Shown in pieces: positions 1-12,578 of a stretch of 64,000 bases of DNA. The notes below the pieces were generated by a model. That model was not told where the DNA came from. It worked only from the letters and a program-made list of their open reading frames with translations, and ran no database searches. The stretch's first letter is position 1, and every line of letters begins with the position of its first letter. The DNA comes from Nymphaea colorata (Eukaryota; Streptophyta; Magnoliopsida; Nymphaeales; Nymphaeaceae), in NCBI RefSeq assembly GCF_008831285.2, contig NC_045145.1, positions 4,442,723-4,506,722 on the forward strand, read 5' to 3'. The position numbers were made by a program, and so were the translations under genes.

Positions 1-544
1 TTTCTATATGAATGCACGGTAAGAATGAGTGCTTGGGGTTGAGATTTCTTCATTTTATGTTGATTTTGAGGTTGGGGCTTGTCCAACCCGAAGAAAAATC
101 CTTACGAAAGTGTACATGTTAATATGCATTTGCATGTCATTTTGCGTTAGCTTCCTTTTATCATCACATTAGGAACCTAATGAGCACCTTATCGTATGGT
201 TTGAGTTTCTTTCATACCCAACGATGGAAGAAACATATTTCCTTGCAACCAATAAAGTGATAACATTATATGTTTATATAAATCATATTTTCCAAAACAT
301 TTTTAAAAGAAACCTTCTAACGTGGCTTGGGAGACTTAGCTTAGGCTCTTGCATGAGTCTAAGCTCCCCTCCGACCTACATCAAATTTGAAGTCGGTTAT
401 TTTAAAGTCATTTCTTTTATGTCCAATCTCATGAATACATACATGTATATACATGTTATATACATGTGTGTGCACATAATGATTTTTATCATTCTGTCTC
501 TATGTTTACATATTTCATTTTACAAATTTTTGTATCAATATGAA

Positions 545-584
<40 letters not shown>

Positions 585-644
585 TCTCCTACTTTCTCTC
601 TCTAGAATCTTTTTCCCCCTTCAAGTCAAATGCCTTCATGTACA

Positions 645-698
<54 letters not shown>

Positions 699-1533
699 GC
701 ATATCTCTCTTTCTTTTAGATATTTGATTTTGTAATCTTCAAGACCTCTTTCTCTCTATCCTTCTTTAAATTTTCTCACGATCAAGTATCTTATCTTTTG
801 CATTCTTTTGGACATTTCTTTCTCTAAGATCATTTTTATTTATCGACTTCATTAAAACCACAACTCAAGTAATGACCCAATGTTTGATGGTCTACAACCC
901 CAATCCATTTTCAAAAACTTTTCTTTCTTATATATGATAACTCTAAAAACAAAAATCTTAGATGTATGTTATGGTAGGAATGCCTTAGATGAATGTTGTG
1001 ATAGGAATGAGTTATTTTTCTTTCATTCATCTTAGGATCAATGCATTCATGCATTCACTTCCACTCAATATCACAAATGAACACAATCACATCTCTAATA
1101 GAATTTAAGAAAGATGAGATGGAGCTCTAAATAGGTGGTAACTGAATTAGAGCAAAATCTCAGGCCTACTTAAAGTTTTAAGAGAACACTAAAATGACTT
1201 CAAAGTAATTTCCCAAGCTTTCCAAGTGATATCTACAAAGATTTCCAAACTCTAGTTTCCCTCAAAATGTTTTACATTCCCAAGCAATTCTTCAAGAATT
1301 TTTTGAAAAGTTTGAAACATCGAACTTTCCATATTTTTATATACCGCATATAGAATGAAAAAATTGTTTAAGCCAAAATAAAATGCATCAATAATAGATA
1401 TAGCCATTGGATTGATTACCCCCGGTAAAGGCGCTGGGAATAGTCGATCCTCGTACCGATGGGCGAGCCCCTTTTTCTCTTATTTTCAAAACAAAACTTA
1501 TTTTTCTAGAGCAAACTAAAACCAAAAATTTTG
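1..1533 (+). repeat. Partial 5' LTR of copy A
   Basis: Aligns by eye with the downstream half of the copy B LTRs, from about 30265 to just before 31816. Shared landmarks include the GC-rich hairpin near 1432-1470. The 3' boundary is inferred: where copy B has the LTR end plus primer-binding site, copy A jumps from AAAATTTTGG to GGACCCATCATCG, a deletion of roughly 25 bp. The first ~1.7 kb of this LTR lies outside the window. Short reading frames here are chance products of LTR sequence. Confidence 0.85.
548..694. repeat. Two (AT)n microsatellites
   Basis: Uninterrupted AT dinucleotide runs at about 548-581 and 649-694, separated by C/T-rich sequence, inside the copy A LTR. Neither LTR of copy B has a comparable run at the matching place, so these look like expansions after insertion. 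Confidence 0.9.
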
Positions 1534-2321
1534 GGGACCCATCATCGTTTGACTATGGTTATAATTGGTGCATTTTACTAACTTGAACATCTCATATATT
1601 GCCAATGATAAAACATGTCCTCTATTTTGACCTTGACTCCATTGGCACTTTGTTGCATTACTTGGTGATTGTGTTTGCTTCCTTGCACATAAGACCAATT
1701 GAAAATGATCAATCATGTTCACTTAGATCTAGTATCAAATACAATCCTCTTCAATTTAAGAGTTGTTTGAAAACAATGTTTGCTCTTCTATTTATTTTAA
1801 TCATTATTCTAGGGAACATTTCATTTGAGACAACTCATTATACATGATTTCTCTTATTTCAAAATTTCTTATACTTATTTGTCCTGATCAGCATGTTGCC
1901 GAGCTTGGCCTTTGGCGGTAGCACAAGACTAAGTCTTACAGCTAGACCACACCTTGGGCGGAAAAGCCCCCTCGTTAGTACTATGAGTAGTACTTTGTGA
2001 TATATCGACGAGTGATTAAGAAGAAGTTGATGAACCCTACCCTTAGTTGCTTAAGGAAGTATCTATGCTTGTACTAAGCTATTTGGCTAAGGTATATAAG
2101 CATAACTTGACATTGGACTCTCATGACATAAAATTATCTCAATCAGGTCCCTATACCAATCTTTTAAAAAAAAAATTATTTCAAATGACATATGGATGTG
2201 CATAAAACCTAGTATGATGTTTTTCAACCTCATTATGTACCTCTATTTCATATTGTCTTTGTCAACCTAGTCAATCTTTTTCACTAATTCAAATCTTTGT
2301 CTTTTAGAGTCATCATTCAAG
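1534..2321 (+). other. 5' leader of copy A
   Basis: Untranslated leader between LTR and PMD relic, colinear with 31817-32620 of copy B. It lacks the primer-binding site that copy B has at 31819. It keeps a pyrimidine-rich tract ending in TTTTAG at 2302-2307, 14 nt before the PMD ATG, matching the candidate splice acceptor in copy B. A short frame seen in copy B (32247-32486) is here interrupted by TAA and TAG. Confidence 0.7.
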
Positions 2322-3536
2322 ATGCATTCTTTCCAACGTGGTGTCACCTTCCCTTATGACCACATCCTCTTTGGGGAAGGTCCCAAACGATCCACCTACA
2401 TTTCTCTTAATTCTAAACCTTTGGGGAAGGTCCCAAACGATCCACCTACATTTCTCTCTTGGATGTTTCCTTCATGCTTTGAATAATGTGGGCTAGAGAC
2501 AGTGGCAGCCGGAGGAATGCAGTCAGATGATGGAAATTTTGTACATGCAATCACCGAGCGTTGGAACCCAAGGACCTCCTCCTTTTGGATTCCATGGGAA
2601 GAAATGACAATATTACTAGATGAATTTGCTGAAATACTAGACCTTCCTACCCCAACCTGTGACCAAATGAACCGTTAGAGAAACAATGCCTCACGAACCC
2701 GACTAAGGTTAATTCAAATGACCTTATAGGCCATACTGGAAGAAAAACTTGGCCCCTAGTAGAAAACCATTTGTGCTAAAGTATCAACTTGAAAAATTTT
2801 GTATGAAAAATTTGGAGCCTATGTTGAACCTTCTACCCTACCTCGAAAAGCCATAAGGAGAATTAAACATTGTGTGATGCTCTGCACAGTAGGAGTGACC
2901 CTTTTCACCAATGGAAGTGACTTCTTAGATGTCTGTATTGCCCAACTTTTTTGGATATGGAGACATAGTGGTACCCGACACTTGTCAGTAGCAATGACAG
3001 CCTTAGCCTTTCTCTACTGCGGACTCACCCGCTTCACTATTGAAGATACCGACTTCATAGAAGGATGCACATATACTCTGCAATTGTGGTTCCTCAAGCA
3101 TGTGGGACGCCAAGCCAGTCTATTCAGGAATAGTGATGGAACATTGACAGTCTTAGAACAATACCGCCGTTTGATTGAGCACTTAGATGGAGATGAGATC
3201 ATTTGGGACTATTGTGACCATCGTCAGAGCCCACCTCGATACACTCATCATTATCATGAACGTACCACACTCTTGGGCTCTTATTTCATAGTTTATTATT
3301 GTGCTGATAGATGCATGAGACAGTTCTCTCAGAGACAAAAGATGGTTTCCTTGCATGCACTAATCGGAACTATTCCCGAATTCGACCTTAGTTCTCCTCA
3401 ATGGGCGGCATTGTTTGCAGTAACTCGACAAGAATAGAAGACACAGATATCATATACTTGGTTCACAAGCCAAGTGGTGAAGAAGGAATATGCCGAGTGG
3501 TGGGATGCCAACCGACGACCATCCATACTTCCTTAA
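2322..3536 (+). pseudogene. PMD-like (plant mobile domain / DUF7745-type) relic of copy A
   Basis: Degenerate counterpart of the copy B frame at 32621-33742. The N-terminal third is scrambled: a 37-bp segment starting at 2370 is repeated at 2420 and replaces about 50 bp, and frameshifts follow. From 2799 to 3437 the frame is open for 212 codons and keeps the family pattern, including LTRFTIED, FIEGCTY and LQLWFLKH. A stop (TAG, 3435-3437) falls at the same codon as the TGA in copy B, and both copies continue in the same frame for another 32 similar codons to the next stop. Homology to copy B is clear; PMD assignment rests on motif recognition. Confidence 0.75.
2370..2456 (+). repeat. 37-bp direct repeat inside PMD relic
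   Basis: The segment TTGGGGAAGGTCCCAAACGA plus about 17 further bases occurs at 2371 and again at 2421, period 50 bp. Copy B has the segment once. The second copy replaces sequence present in copy B, suggesting a template switch or local conversion rather than simple slippage. Confidence 0.85.
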
Positions 3537-3720
3537 AGTTTATGTTGTCAACTTTGTACTCCTTATTTCATCTTCAATTGTTGTCATCTTTGTTAGTGTT
3601 TTCTTTCGCTGTAACTTTTAAAAACTCTTAGTGCAATATGAACCTTCATTTTGTCATCATTTCCTTTCAATGACTCTTCATTTTCATGTCTCACAAGGTG
3701 AATACTTGAAAGTCCACAAG

Positions 3721-5450
3721 ATGGTTGAAACCAAATCGTAAGCTAAACAGGTTCCTCAGAACGAGGCTTCATCTTCCGAGCTTAGGCCAGAAACACTTGG
3801 TCTCCCAGCAATTGAGCCAGAAGGCTATCATATGTTTCGGTTGTTCATGGAGCGATTCTTGAGGGAACAAGAAGAACAAAAGGCCTTGATGATTGCTCTA
3901 GAACCAGAAAATGAAAAAGCTACCAAGCAGAAGAGAAGGAGAAAAACAACAAATCTTCTCCTACAGATCGGGATGAATATGATATGGGCTCAGATTCAAC
4001 AACTAGCAAGGAATAAAAACTCATGTTGCTTTCTCTCAAGAAGAAAAAGACAACAAAGAAAAGGAAGAAGGGAAAAGAAATTATAACGGAAAGTAGCTCA
4101 CTTAACCCTATCACCAATGAAAGTTCAGAAGAGACACCCAAAAGAAAGAGAAAGCCCACCAAAAAGGGCAAAAAGAAAAGGAGATACATCCCTAACAGTA
4201 GCTCAGACAGTGAAAGTTCGGTAGAGAAAGTAAAGCAGATCAAGGGCAAAAAGAAAAAGGCAAAGCCAGAATTAATCGAGTCAAGTGATAATGAAAGTCC
4301 AACTAAGTGCAGTTTCTATGAAATGGACAAAATGATGAATAATCTCGAACTGAGGGGGAAAGGAAAACGCTCATATTCATGCGAAGATTATTACCTTGGT
4401 ATTGAAGGAAACGAGGACGTGAAATGCTTATCCAGGGAGTTCGTCAGATATGATGGAACCACCTGCCCGCATGTTCATCTTTCAACCTTCTTCAACGATT
4501 GCTACAAAATTTGGACAAATAACAGAGCTTTGTTTCGCTATTTCCCAAAAAGTCTTAAAGGCATCACTGCATAGTGGTACAAAGAAAATGTCAACTCAGT
4601 CGAACTCAAGGAATTTGACAAGTTGATTAACATGTTTGTCGAAAGATTCGAGCAGAATGCTCTCATGACTCCAATCCTCAGTACCATTTGCAGTCTCCGT
4701 CAGAAACAAAGAGAAAAGGCTCGAGAATTCATCAAAAAATAGAGAATTCAATGTAACAAAATGAAGGAGCCCATTTCTAAAACACAAGCTTTGTCACTCA
4801 TAAGGAAGAATCTTGCCCAACTCTTAAAAATTCTCATCCGCAACACCTTGATCAAAACCTTTGCTGAGTTGATTGAACAAGCAAATTCAATAGAGGAAGG
4901 AATTGAGGAGGGAAATTTTGATGGAATCATTGCTTCTAAGTACAAGGAAGAGGGTAAGAAAGGAGGAAGAACACAATTGCCTGTACACTTTATAGCTAAT
5001 GCCGGCATTCGAAAGGACAATGGCAATAGTTATAAGCATGATAAAGAAGTCAGTCTCAAGAAGAACACGCAGTTTCCCAAAGGCAATGACGAAAGAAAAA
5101 ATAAACACCCACGTTGGAGTTACAACTGAAAATTCACCCCTCTCAGTCAATTCCTTGAGAAGATCCTGGAATATCTCCTTGCCAAGGGAACCATCGTCTT
5201 GCCAAAAATGTCAGAGCCTTTGAAAATGATGGGAGGAAATAAAGAAAAACTATGTAGGTTTCATCGGGCCCCTGGTCAAGATACTGAGGATTGTTTTGTC
5301 CACAAAAATATTATCCAGGACTTCGTCAACAAGGATCTCCAGATTGGTGATCATAGCATCCTTGAGGTGTTGAGGAATCCATTTCCTGACCATGGGAAGA
5401 CGGCAGTGGCCATGATCACCACAAACACTCCACTTCCATATCATCCATAG
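3721..5450 (+). pseudogene. gag relic of copy A
   Basis: Structural (capsid/nucleocapsid) region, colinear with the copy B gag at 34014. It starts ATGGTTGAAACC and meets an in-frame TAA within ten codons. Fragments at 3832-4086, 4023-4574 and 4761-5129 keep the Lys/Ser-rich linker, the retrotransposon-gag helical region (FVRYDGTTCPHVHLSTFF) and the nucleocapsid-like CRFHRAPGQDTEDCF motif near 5254. At 5090-5120 the frame runs through where copy B is shifted by one base, which shows gag and protease were originally in one frame. It cannot make a full protein. Confidence 0.85.
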
Positions 5451-6494
5451 GAGCACATTCGACCTTGTGATGAAAGCAGTTTACATAAAGTCATGATGAC
5501 AGATCAAGGTGAGAAACCTCTGGATTTTATTGTTATGATGAGTAGCAAGGTGGAAAGTTCACCAAAAAAACTTCCAATAATCCCAAAGACTTTCATCCTA
5601 CGAGGTGGCAATGATGAATCATCAGATGACTCTTTGGGCGAAGACCCAGGCTACTTGGGTGAAGTTCTCCCCTTGGTAGAGCGTATGGTTGAGGGAGATT
5701 GGATTCTCCCCTTTAAGGACCAGTCGATTACTTTTTCAGAGAAGGATCTCTCAAAATGGGGTTATTATCATGAAGAGGCTCTTTACTTTGTCGTCCAGGT
5801 CAGTGGGATGATTGTGCCACATGTATTGATCGATGGAGGAAGTGGCTTAAATATTTGTCCTGATCTTACGGCCAAAGCTTTGGGGTTTCGTGAAGACAAA
5901 TACCACTCTGATGATATCAAGATCTACGGATATGATGGTCAAGGCATGAGCAGCAAAGGTACCATTGACAGGAACGTGATCATTGAAAACACTAGTCATC
6001 GCATTGTATTCCATGTAGTGGATGTACCACCATCATATAACTTGCTCTTGGGGTGACCTTGGATCTACCAAGTATGAAGGATTCCATCCACTCTTCATCA
6101 ATGCCTCAAATGAAATTTTGGTCCACCAATCATCACTGTATGTGTTGAGGATCCGGTCGAAAGGTTGGTGCAACCCATGATCCCTAGGCCAACTGATCCC
6201 GATGTACCGAGCATAAGAACAACAAAGGACGGACCTTTGGAAGAATGGATGCAGAGCATGGAGATAGGCGAATCATCTTAGAGTGCCCATACTATTTCAA
6301 GCAATCGTGCAAGTTATCAAAAATATCCCTTATATGTTCATTTCATGAAAAACCCTAAGGAATTTCAGTTACCTCTCAAAGGTGGTTATCGTCCGTTCAG
6401 TGACCTCGGGAAAAATGAAGATGACATCTTGCAGCCGATCAGTATCCATTTTCAAATGAATACCATGGGACTGGGATACCATGAAGAAATTTGA
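5451..6494 (+). pseudogene. Protease / G-patch-like relic of copy A
   Basis: Aspartic-protease region with the active-site-like LIDGGSGLNICPD at about 5827-5865 in an open stretch 5493-6056. A TGA at 6054-6056 interrupts at LLLG, where copy B has a CGA Arg codon, consistent with CpG deamination. Downstream the frame resumes and ends with a G-patch-like segment (GLGYHEE) at TGA 6492-6494. The protease would release the gag and pol proteins; here it is interrupted and presumed inactive. Confidence 0.8.
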
Positions 6495-6696
6495 AGAAGA
6501 TCTTGTGGGCTGATAGTGTTCACCTTTGTTTCAAATCCTCCCACGAATTTTGTAAACTTGAACTTCTTTTTGTCTGGTCTTATGAGAGGACCCCCCTCTA
6601 TAAACTAAGAACTTCGTTTCGATATGCAATAAAAAGTAATCTTTGTTATTAATTTTAATTTTGTTCAATTTTCTCTTTATCCTCCTCTTTACAGAA

Positions 6697-9600
6697 TGTC
6701 ATAATTCTACATGTCTCAATTTCCTCTTTTTCCTCGGAAGTGCCCCAACAAAGGATTTGTCAAACAAGCAGTCGGTGAAATAGAATCTATGATAATACCC
6801 GAGTCAGAGTTATTGGAATTTACTCAGATTCAGAAACAAGAACATCCATCATCATTGGTTAATGATCCAATCGAAGAGATTAATATTGAAACTGACGAGA
6901 ATCCTAAAATCCATCAAATTGGTACCAGTTTGTCAGTAAACGAGAAAAAAAGATTGGTAGACTTTCTTATAAGCAACCAAAAAGCTTTTGCTTGTACTTA
7001 TGAAGATATGTCAGGCTTAGACCCCCAGTTGGTTGAACACCGTTTGCCCTTAAATTCTAGTTGTAAGACAGTTAAACAAAAGTTGTGCAAGCTTGATCCT
7101 CGACTAGAAGAGCCTGTAAAAGATGGATTAGAAGACCTACTAAGGGCAAAATTCATTTGTGTCATCGATTACCCAGGGTGGTTGGCTAATATCGTGGTTG
7201 TCCCCAAGAAAAATGACAAAGTCAGATTATGCATCGACTTTCGAGACCTGCACAAAGCCACGCCAAAAGATGATTATCCACTTCCAAACATCGATCGATT
7301 GGTTGATAGTACCACAGGACATGCAATGTTCTCTTTTATGGATGGATATTCGGGCTATAACCAAATCAAATTAGCAGTCAATGATCAATCTAAGACCACT
7401 TTTACTACACCCTAGGGCACTTTCTATTATACGGTAATGCCATGTGGGTTGAAAAACGCAGGAGCAACTTATCAAAGAGCCATGGCCGCTATCTTCCATG
7501 ATCAGATGCACAAAATCGTGGATGCATATATTGATGACATATTGATTAAATCTAAAGTGAGAGAAGACCACATTGAAACTCTCGCCCAGGTGTTCGAGAG
7601 GTTCTTACAGTACAAGTTTCATTTGAATCCTCAAAAATGTGTATTTAGAGTTGAATCAGTTAAACTTTTGGGTTCCATGGTCAGTAAAAAGGGGATCGAG
7701 ATGGATCTCACCAAAGCTAAAGCAATCATGGATATGCCACCACCTACCAGTATTAGGGAACTGTGAAGTTTTTAAGGGTGAATCCAGTCTATCAGACGAT
7801 TCATTTTCAATATAGCCATGAGATGCGAACCGTTCAACCAGTTGTTGTGGAAAGGTGCCAAGTTTGAATGGGGTTTTGAATGCCAATAGTCATTTGAAAA
7901 GATCAAGAAATACCTTCTAAATCTGCCAATTCTAAGACCCCTGGTGCTGGGTAGACCATTGCTGCTTTATATTACAGTAAATGAGTCAGCATGTGGTGGC
8001 TTTTTGGCACAATATAAGGAAGGATGTCGCATTGAGCATGTAATTTATTACATTAGCAAAACTTTTGTCCAGTATGAGAAGGAGTACTCTCCAATAGAGA
8101 AAACTTGTCTAGCATTGGTTTGGATGTGTCAGAAGCTGAGACATTATTTGTTAGCTTGTGAGGTCAAGATACTCTCCAAGTTAAATCCTCTTAAGTACAT
8201 CTTAGAACAGCCCTTTCTTAATGGACGTTTCGTTAAGTGGCAAGTTCTACTGATGCAATATGATTTTGAATATGTGTCCCAAAAGACAATCAAAGGACAA
8301 GAAATTGCGGATCAGTTAGCAGACTTTTCCCAATATGAGGAAATCAGAATGAATGATGAGTTTGCAAACGAACACGTATTAAGATTGGAAGCAGTTCCAA
8401 TATGAAAGATGTACTTTGACGGATCCAGAAACATGATGGGAGAAGGCATAGGCATCCTACTTATCACTCCAAAAGATGAAATGATCTCATATTCTTTGAA
8501 GTTCGATTTTTCATGTACCCATAACATGGCTGAATATGAAGCCCTCATTCAAAGACTTCGTTCTTTATTGAGTTTTCAAGTGAAAAGGGTGCATGTCTTC
8601 GGTGACTCTCAACTTATTATAAACCAAGTGAATGGAGAATGGCAAGTCAAAAACGAAAATTTTGTGTCATATCAAGAGATCTCTACCTCTTTAATCTGTC
8701 AGTTTGAAGAAGTACAACTGGCTCACATAAAGAAAGAAGGTAACCCTATTCAGGATGGCCTTGCGAGCTTAGGATCTACTATCACCTTTCGAACCAATGA
8801 AGCAATCTGTTCTTTTGAGATTGGAAGATTGGAACGCCCTGCTTTTGAAACAACGACGCATGTTCATCATATCCAAGAGGGGAGTACACCTTGGCACCAT
8901 GATATCAAAAGGTACATTGAAAGCAGAGAATTCCCAGCTGGAATATCCAAGAATGAACATAAAGCAATTCAGCGTATGTCAGCAAGATATTTTATTCTTG
9001 CAGGGGCGTTATACTGACATGGATTTAGTACTGAATACTCTCAATGCCTTGATGAAGATGAGGCGAATGAAGTCATCGAAGAATCACATAGAGGAAACTG
9101 TGGGGGCCATGTTGGTTACCAAACCCTCACCAAACAGATAATTCGAGCAGGATATTATTGGCCTACTATGCAAAAAAGATTGTTACCAATTCGTCAAAAG
9201 ATGCAAAGAATGTCAACTGCATGCTCCAGTCATTCATGCCCACGCCTCTCACTTGCATTCGGTGACATCTCCTTGGCCATTTTCAATATGGGCATTTGAC
9301 GTGGTTGAACAAATATCTCCTACAGCTTCTAATGACAAGACTATTTTACCAAATGGGTAGAAGTCGTCACACTCAGAACAGTGGAAGGACGTAATGTAGT
9401 GTCCATCATTCACAAACATCTTCTTTGCAGATTTGGAGTCCCTCACGATATAGTATCTAACAATGAGACTCATTTTAAAAATGAAAAGATGAGACAGTTG
9501 TGCAGTAAATACCGCATCATGCATCATTTTTCAGCTCCTTACTACCCCCAAGGTAATGGACAAGCAGAGGCCACCAATAAGATTCTGATCCGCATACTGG

Positions 9601-10118
9601 AATGAACAGTAGAAACAGGAAGGGACTGGCATGAAAAGATGCATAACGCTTTGTGGGCATATCGCACCACTATGAGAACTCCAACAAATGCTACTCCAGC
9701 AGAGCTAGTCTATGGAACAGAAGTGGTTCTACCATTACATGTGTTGAAACCCGCTTTGAAGTTTGCTTCTCTGATAGAGCTTCCTTTAAATCAATATCAC
9801 CAGAAAAGACTAATGCAACTTGATTTGCTAGATGAAAAGAGGCAAAAAGTGGTCAAGCACGCTGAAGCTTATCGCCAAAGGGTGGTTAGACAATTTGCCA
9901 AGTCAGTTATTGAGAGACAGTTCAAAGTAAATCACTTGGTTCTACGATCGATAGTATACCTTAGAGGACAACCACGTGGTAAGTGGGCACCAAAGTGGGA
10001 AGGCTCATATGTTATTAATGAAGCCTTGCCCCATAATTCATACCGACAGATTCATGCTGATGGAGTGGAACTTGTCGATCCTATTAATGTCCTTCACCTC
10101 AAGAAATTCTATGTCTAG
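6697..10118 (+). pseudogene. pol relic of copy A: RT, RNase H x2, integrase
   Basis: Colinear with copy B 36978-40396. RT: open 6711-7415, then TAG for Trp, then 7437-7766 with the YIDDIL catalytic motif intact. RT-linked RNase H: 7944-8405, lacking the usual first Asp (ITVNESACGG). Second RNase H: 8409-9017 with FDGSR, AEYEAL and GDSQLI. Integrase: zinc motif keeps CKEC (lost in copy B); catalytic core and C-terminus at 9381-9605 and 9639-10118, ending LHLKKFYV with no chromodomain. Nonsense codons and frameshifts make the polyprotein non-functional. Confidence 0.9.
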
Positions 10119-10295
10119 TCTTCTTCTATTCATTTTCCAATCAATGTCAAATATTTATGTTTTCACATCCAATCTACCATTCAATATAGATTTTTTCGAG
10201 TTTTTAAACATGACAATTACACTGGGGCATTTTTATTATTATCGGTCAAGATTTGAGGGGGACCCGTGCAGGTAAATGGATAAACCTGCAATATG
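10119..10295 (+). other. 3' untranslated remnant of copy A with one hairpin unit
   Basis: Matches copy B downstream of integrase (GACAATTACACTGGGGCATT is shared). It keeps one hairpin unit: TGCAGGT at 10267-10273 pairs with ACCTGCA at 10284-10290. Homology ends at about 10295, where copy B continues with six more units, the polypurine tract and the 3' LTR. Confidence 0.8.
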
Positions 10296-11780
10296 TTGAT
10301 AGGTATTGGAAGTTGCATGCTCATATGTTCATTTTGTATATGTACCTCCACCACATAATGCAAATAGTTTGTGTGAGGCTTTATTAGATTGCATTTCTAA
10401 ATGGAACATTCAATCAAAGTTATTTTCTATTACTGCTGACAATTGTTTGACAAATGATAGTGCAATAACTACATTGAAAATGAACTTATGAAGAAGACAT
10501 TTTATTCCAATGCAAGGGCAACATTTGCATATTCACTGTGGTGCGCATATTCTAAATCTTATGGTTCAAGATGGTATGCAGGATCTGCATGATACAATTT
10601 CAAAAGTTCGTGAAAGTGTCAAATATGTAAAGGAATCACCAAAGCGGTTACATTCCTTTAAGGATTGTATAAGAACAGTGGGCTTGATTGGTATAATATG
10701 ATGTTCCAACTCGATGGAACTCTACATATATCATGTTGAGAGATGCATTTTTCTACAAAGATGCATTTCAACATTTGGCTTCTGTGGATCCCAATTATAT
10801 AAATTTACCTTCTGAGGATGAATGGTCTTATGCAACTACCTTGTGCCAATTTTTGAAGTTATTCTATAATATTACAAATATCTTCTCCACTACCAGAAAT
10901 GTAACAGCTAATGTGGTTTTTGAAGAAATACAGAAGGTACGCACCCATTTGCATACACATAGTGTGGCAGACAATGTATATAAGATCATAAAGCCGTCAA
11001 AATGCAAGAAAAATTTGACAAGTATTGGAAAAATGACTACAATATCCTCTTTGCAATTGCATTTGTCTTAGATTCCATGTCCGAATTGGGATGTTTGAAG
11101 TATGTACTTGAGAATTTAAATGAACATAATGCAATGGTACAATATGGAAAAGTAGAGAGAAGTCTTCATGAATTGTATGCTGAATACAAAAATGTGTATG
11201 CAACAAATAATGAAGAAAATGAAAATGCAAACAACCCCAATGTGGAATTTGAAGAAGAGAGACCTTCAGCTTTTTCAAGAGATGTCTTCTTCACATATTA
11301 CATGAGTTCTGTATCTCCTCAAGTACCTCATACAGATCTGAAAGCATATTTAACTGATCCATGAAAGCATATTTAACTGATCCAATAGAATGACCTTGGC
11401 CTAATGAAAAGTTCTATATATTAAATTGGTGGAAGGTAAATGAAAGTAAATATAAAGTTTTATCCAAAATGGCTCGAGATATATTGGCAATCCTCATATC
11501 CATGGTTGCATCTGAGTCTTCATTCAGTACAGTTGGAAGAATCATTAATGATTATCGATGTTCAACCACTCCTAAAACTGTTGAAGCACTAGTTTGTACA
11601 CATACTTGGATTCGTGATGAAGATAACTCATGCGAAATGTAAGATGTTCATTGTTTAATGTTAAATTTTGCTCATTCCTTTTGTTTTTTATGATATACTA
11701 ACATTGTTGTTTGCTTGTGGTGATGTGTTTTTGTAGTTTTGAAGATAAGGATGACTCTTCTGGTGACGAATTAGCATGAT
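10296..11780 (+). pseudogene. Truncated hAT transposase (RICESLEEPER-like)
   Basis: Fragment of a hAT-family cut-and-paste transposase. Pieces in order: VPPPHNANSLCEALLDCI with SITADN (10306-10491), a C/H motif block HIHCGAHILNLMVQDGM (10510-10701), DEWSYATTLCQFLKLFYNIT (10733-11071), FDKYWKNDYNILFAIAFVLD (11002-11364), and the C-terminal hAT dimerisation segment ASESSFSTVGRIINDYR followed by TPKTVEALVCTHTWI ending at 11643. A plausible last small exon after TTTTTGTAG encodes an acidic tail ending at 11780. Frameshifts occur near 10700 and 11370. The BED zinc finger and N-terminal half are absent; the piece starts directly at the copy A junction. Confidence 0.85.
11339..11385 (+). repeat. 23-bp tandem duplication in hAT relic
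   Basis: TGAAAGCATATTTAACTGAT plus CCA is present twice head-to-tail. It shifts and interrupts the hAT reading frame at TGA 11362-11364. Confidence 0.85.
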
Positions 11781-12578
11781 TCATATTTCGTTCTGGTAAA
11801 ATGTTATAACATTTCCTTGACATTTTATAAAATCTCCTTGACACACATGACTGCCTTCAAATTCTTGCAAGTGTCCATATAACATAGCTAGCTCCACTCT
11901 AGCATAGCAGCATGCATGCCCATCAAGGATAATTTTTGAATTAAAGCATTATATTTGTTTGTGAGTTCACCTGCCTACACATGTTTGCAAAGGTTAAGCT
12001 TAAAGAATTGCATGTAAACCAGTATGTATGAAAAAGGAGCCGAGATGGAAGGGTATCTATTTTATGTAACCATCAACATTGTTCCTTATTGTGTGTTCAG
12101 AAGTGCTAGATCAGTGACTTTCTTTGCTCATGGGACATCTAAGGGTCTGAAATTATTATAATGTATGATACTGTTGAGATGGATTTTGGCTTTTCCCCAA
12201 TTGGTTCCTCCTTTTCTGAGCATGTATTTGTACATGCTCAAGTGCTTGCAACCTTTTTACATTTATATAAATTTGGTGAATAGACAAGGAAACATTCAAA
12301 TACAAAAACATGTATTCACAAAGAGAAGCTGCCCTCATTATTTAAAGAGGGCAGGAATGAGCTAGTCTGGCTGTTGGAGCTAGCCAACGGCTTATTGGTT
12401 ATATTAATCAACTTAGCCTTTTATATGTGTAGGTTTTATTGAATTAATTTTTACTTGTGTTTCCTATCGTTGCTCTTGTAGGTGAAATCCAAGTTTGCCA
12501 TTGGGCCATTGCAAGTGTAGGAGCAGCAGGACCACCAATCATGGTGGACATAGAGGAGGACTGCAATCATGGTGGACA
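11781..12578. other. Intergenic, no gene recognised
   Basis: AT-rich sequence downstream of the hAT relic. No reading frame with recognisable homology. A short direct repeat (ATCATGGTGGACATAGAGG) occurs twice at about 12538-12584 just before the 81-bp tandem array. Confidence 0.6.

Larger units (their letters stand above)
1..10295 (+). mobile_element. Ty3/gypsy Tat-lineage LTR retrotransposon, degenerate copy A
   Basis: Old copy of the same family as the complete element at 28576-44161. The window opens inside its 5' LTR. The order is LTR, leader, PMD-like relic, gag, protease with G-patch-like end, RT, RT-linked RNase H, second RNase H, integrase, same strand throughout. The tandem RNase H domains and lack of a chromodomain place it in the Tat branch (family knowledge). 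Every reading frame carries stops or frameshifts. Homology to copy B stops after the first 3' hairpin unit at about 10295, where hAT sequence begins; no 3' LTR follows. The LTR end and primer-binding site are deleted near 1533. Confidence 0.93.

Noticed and set aside
224-583. 119-codon frame at the window start
   Set aside because: LTR sequence running into an (AT)n microsatellite that supplies Tyr-Ile repeats; low complexity.
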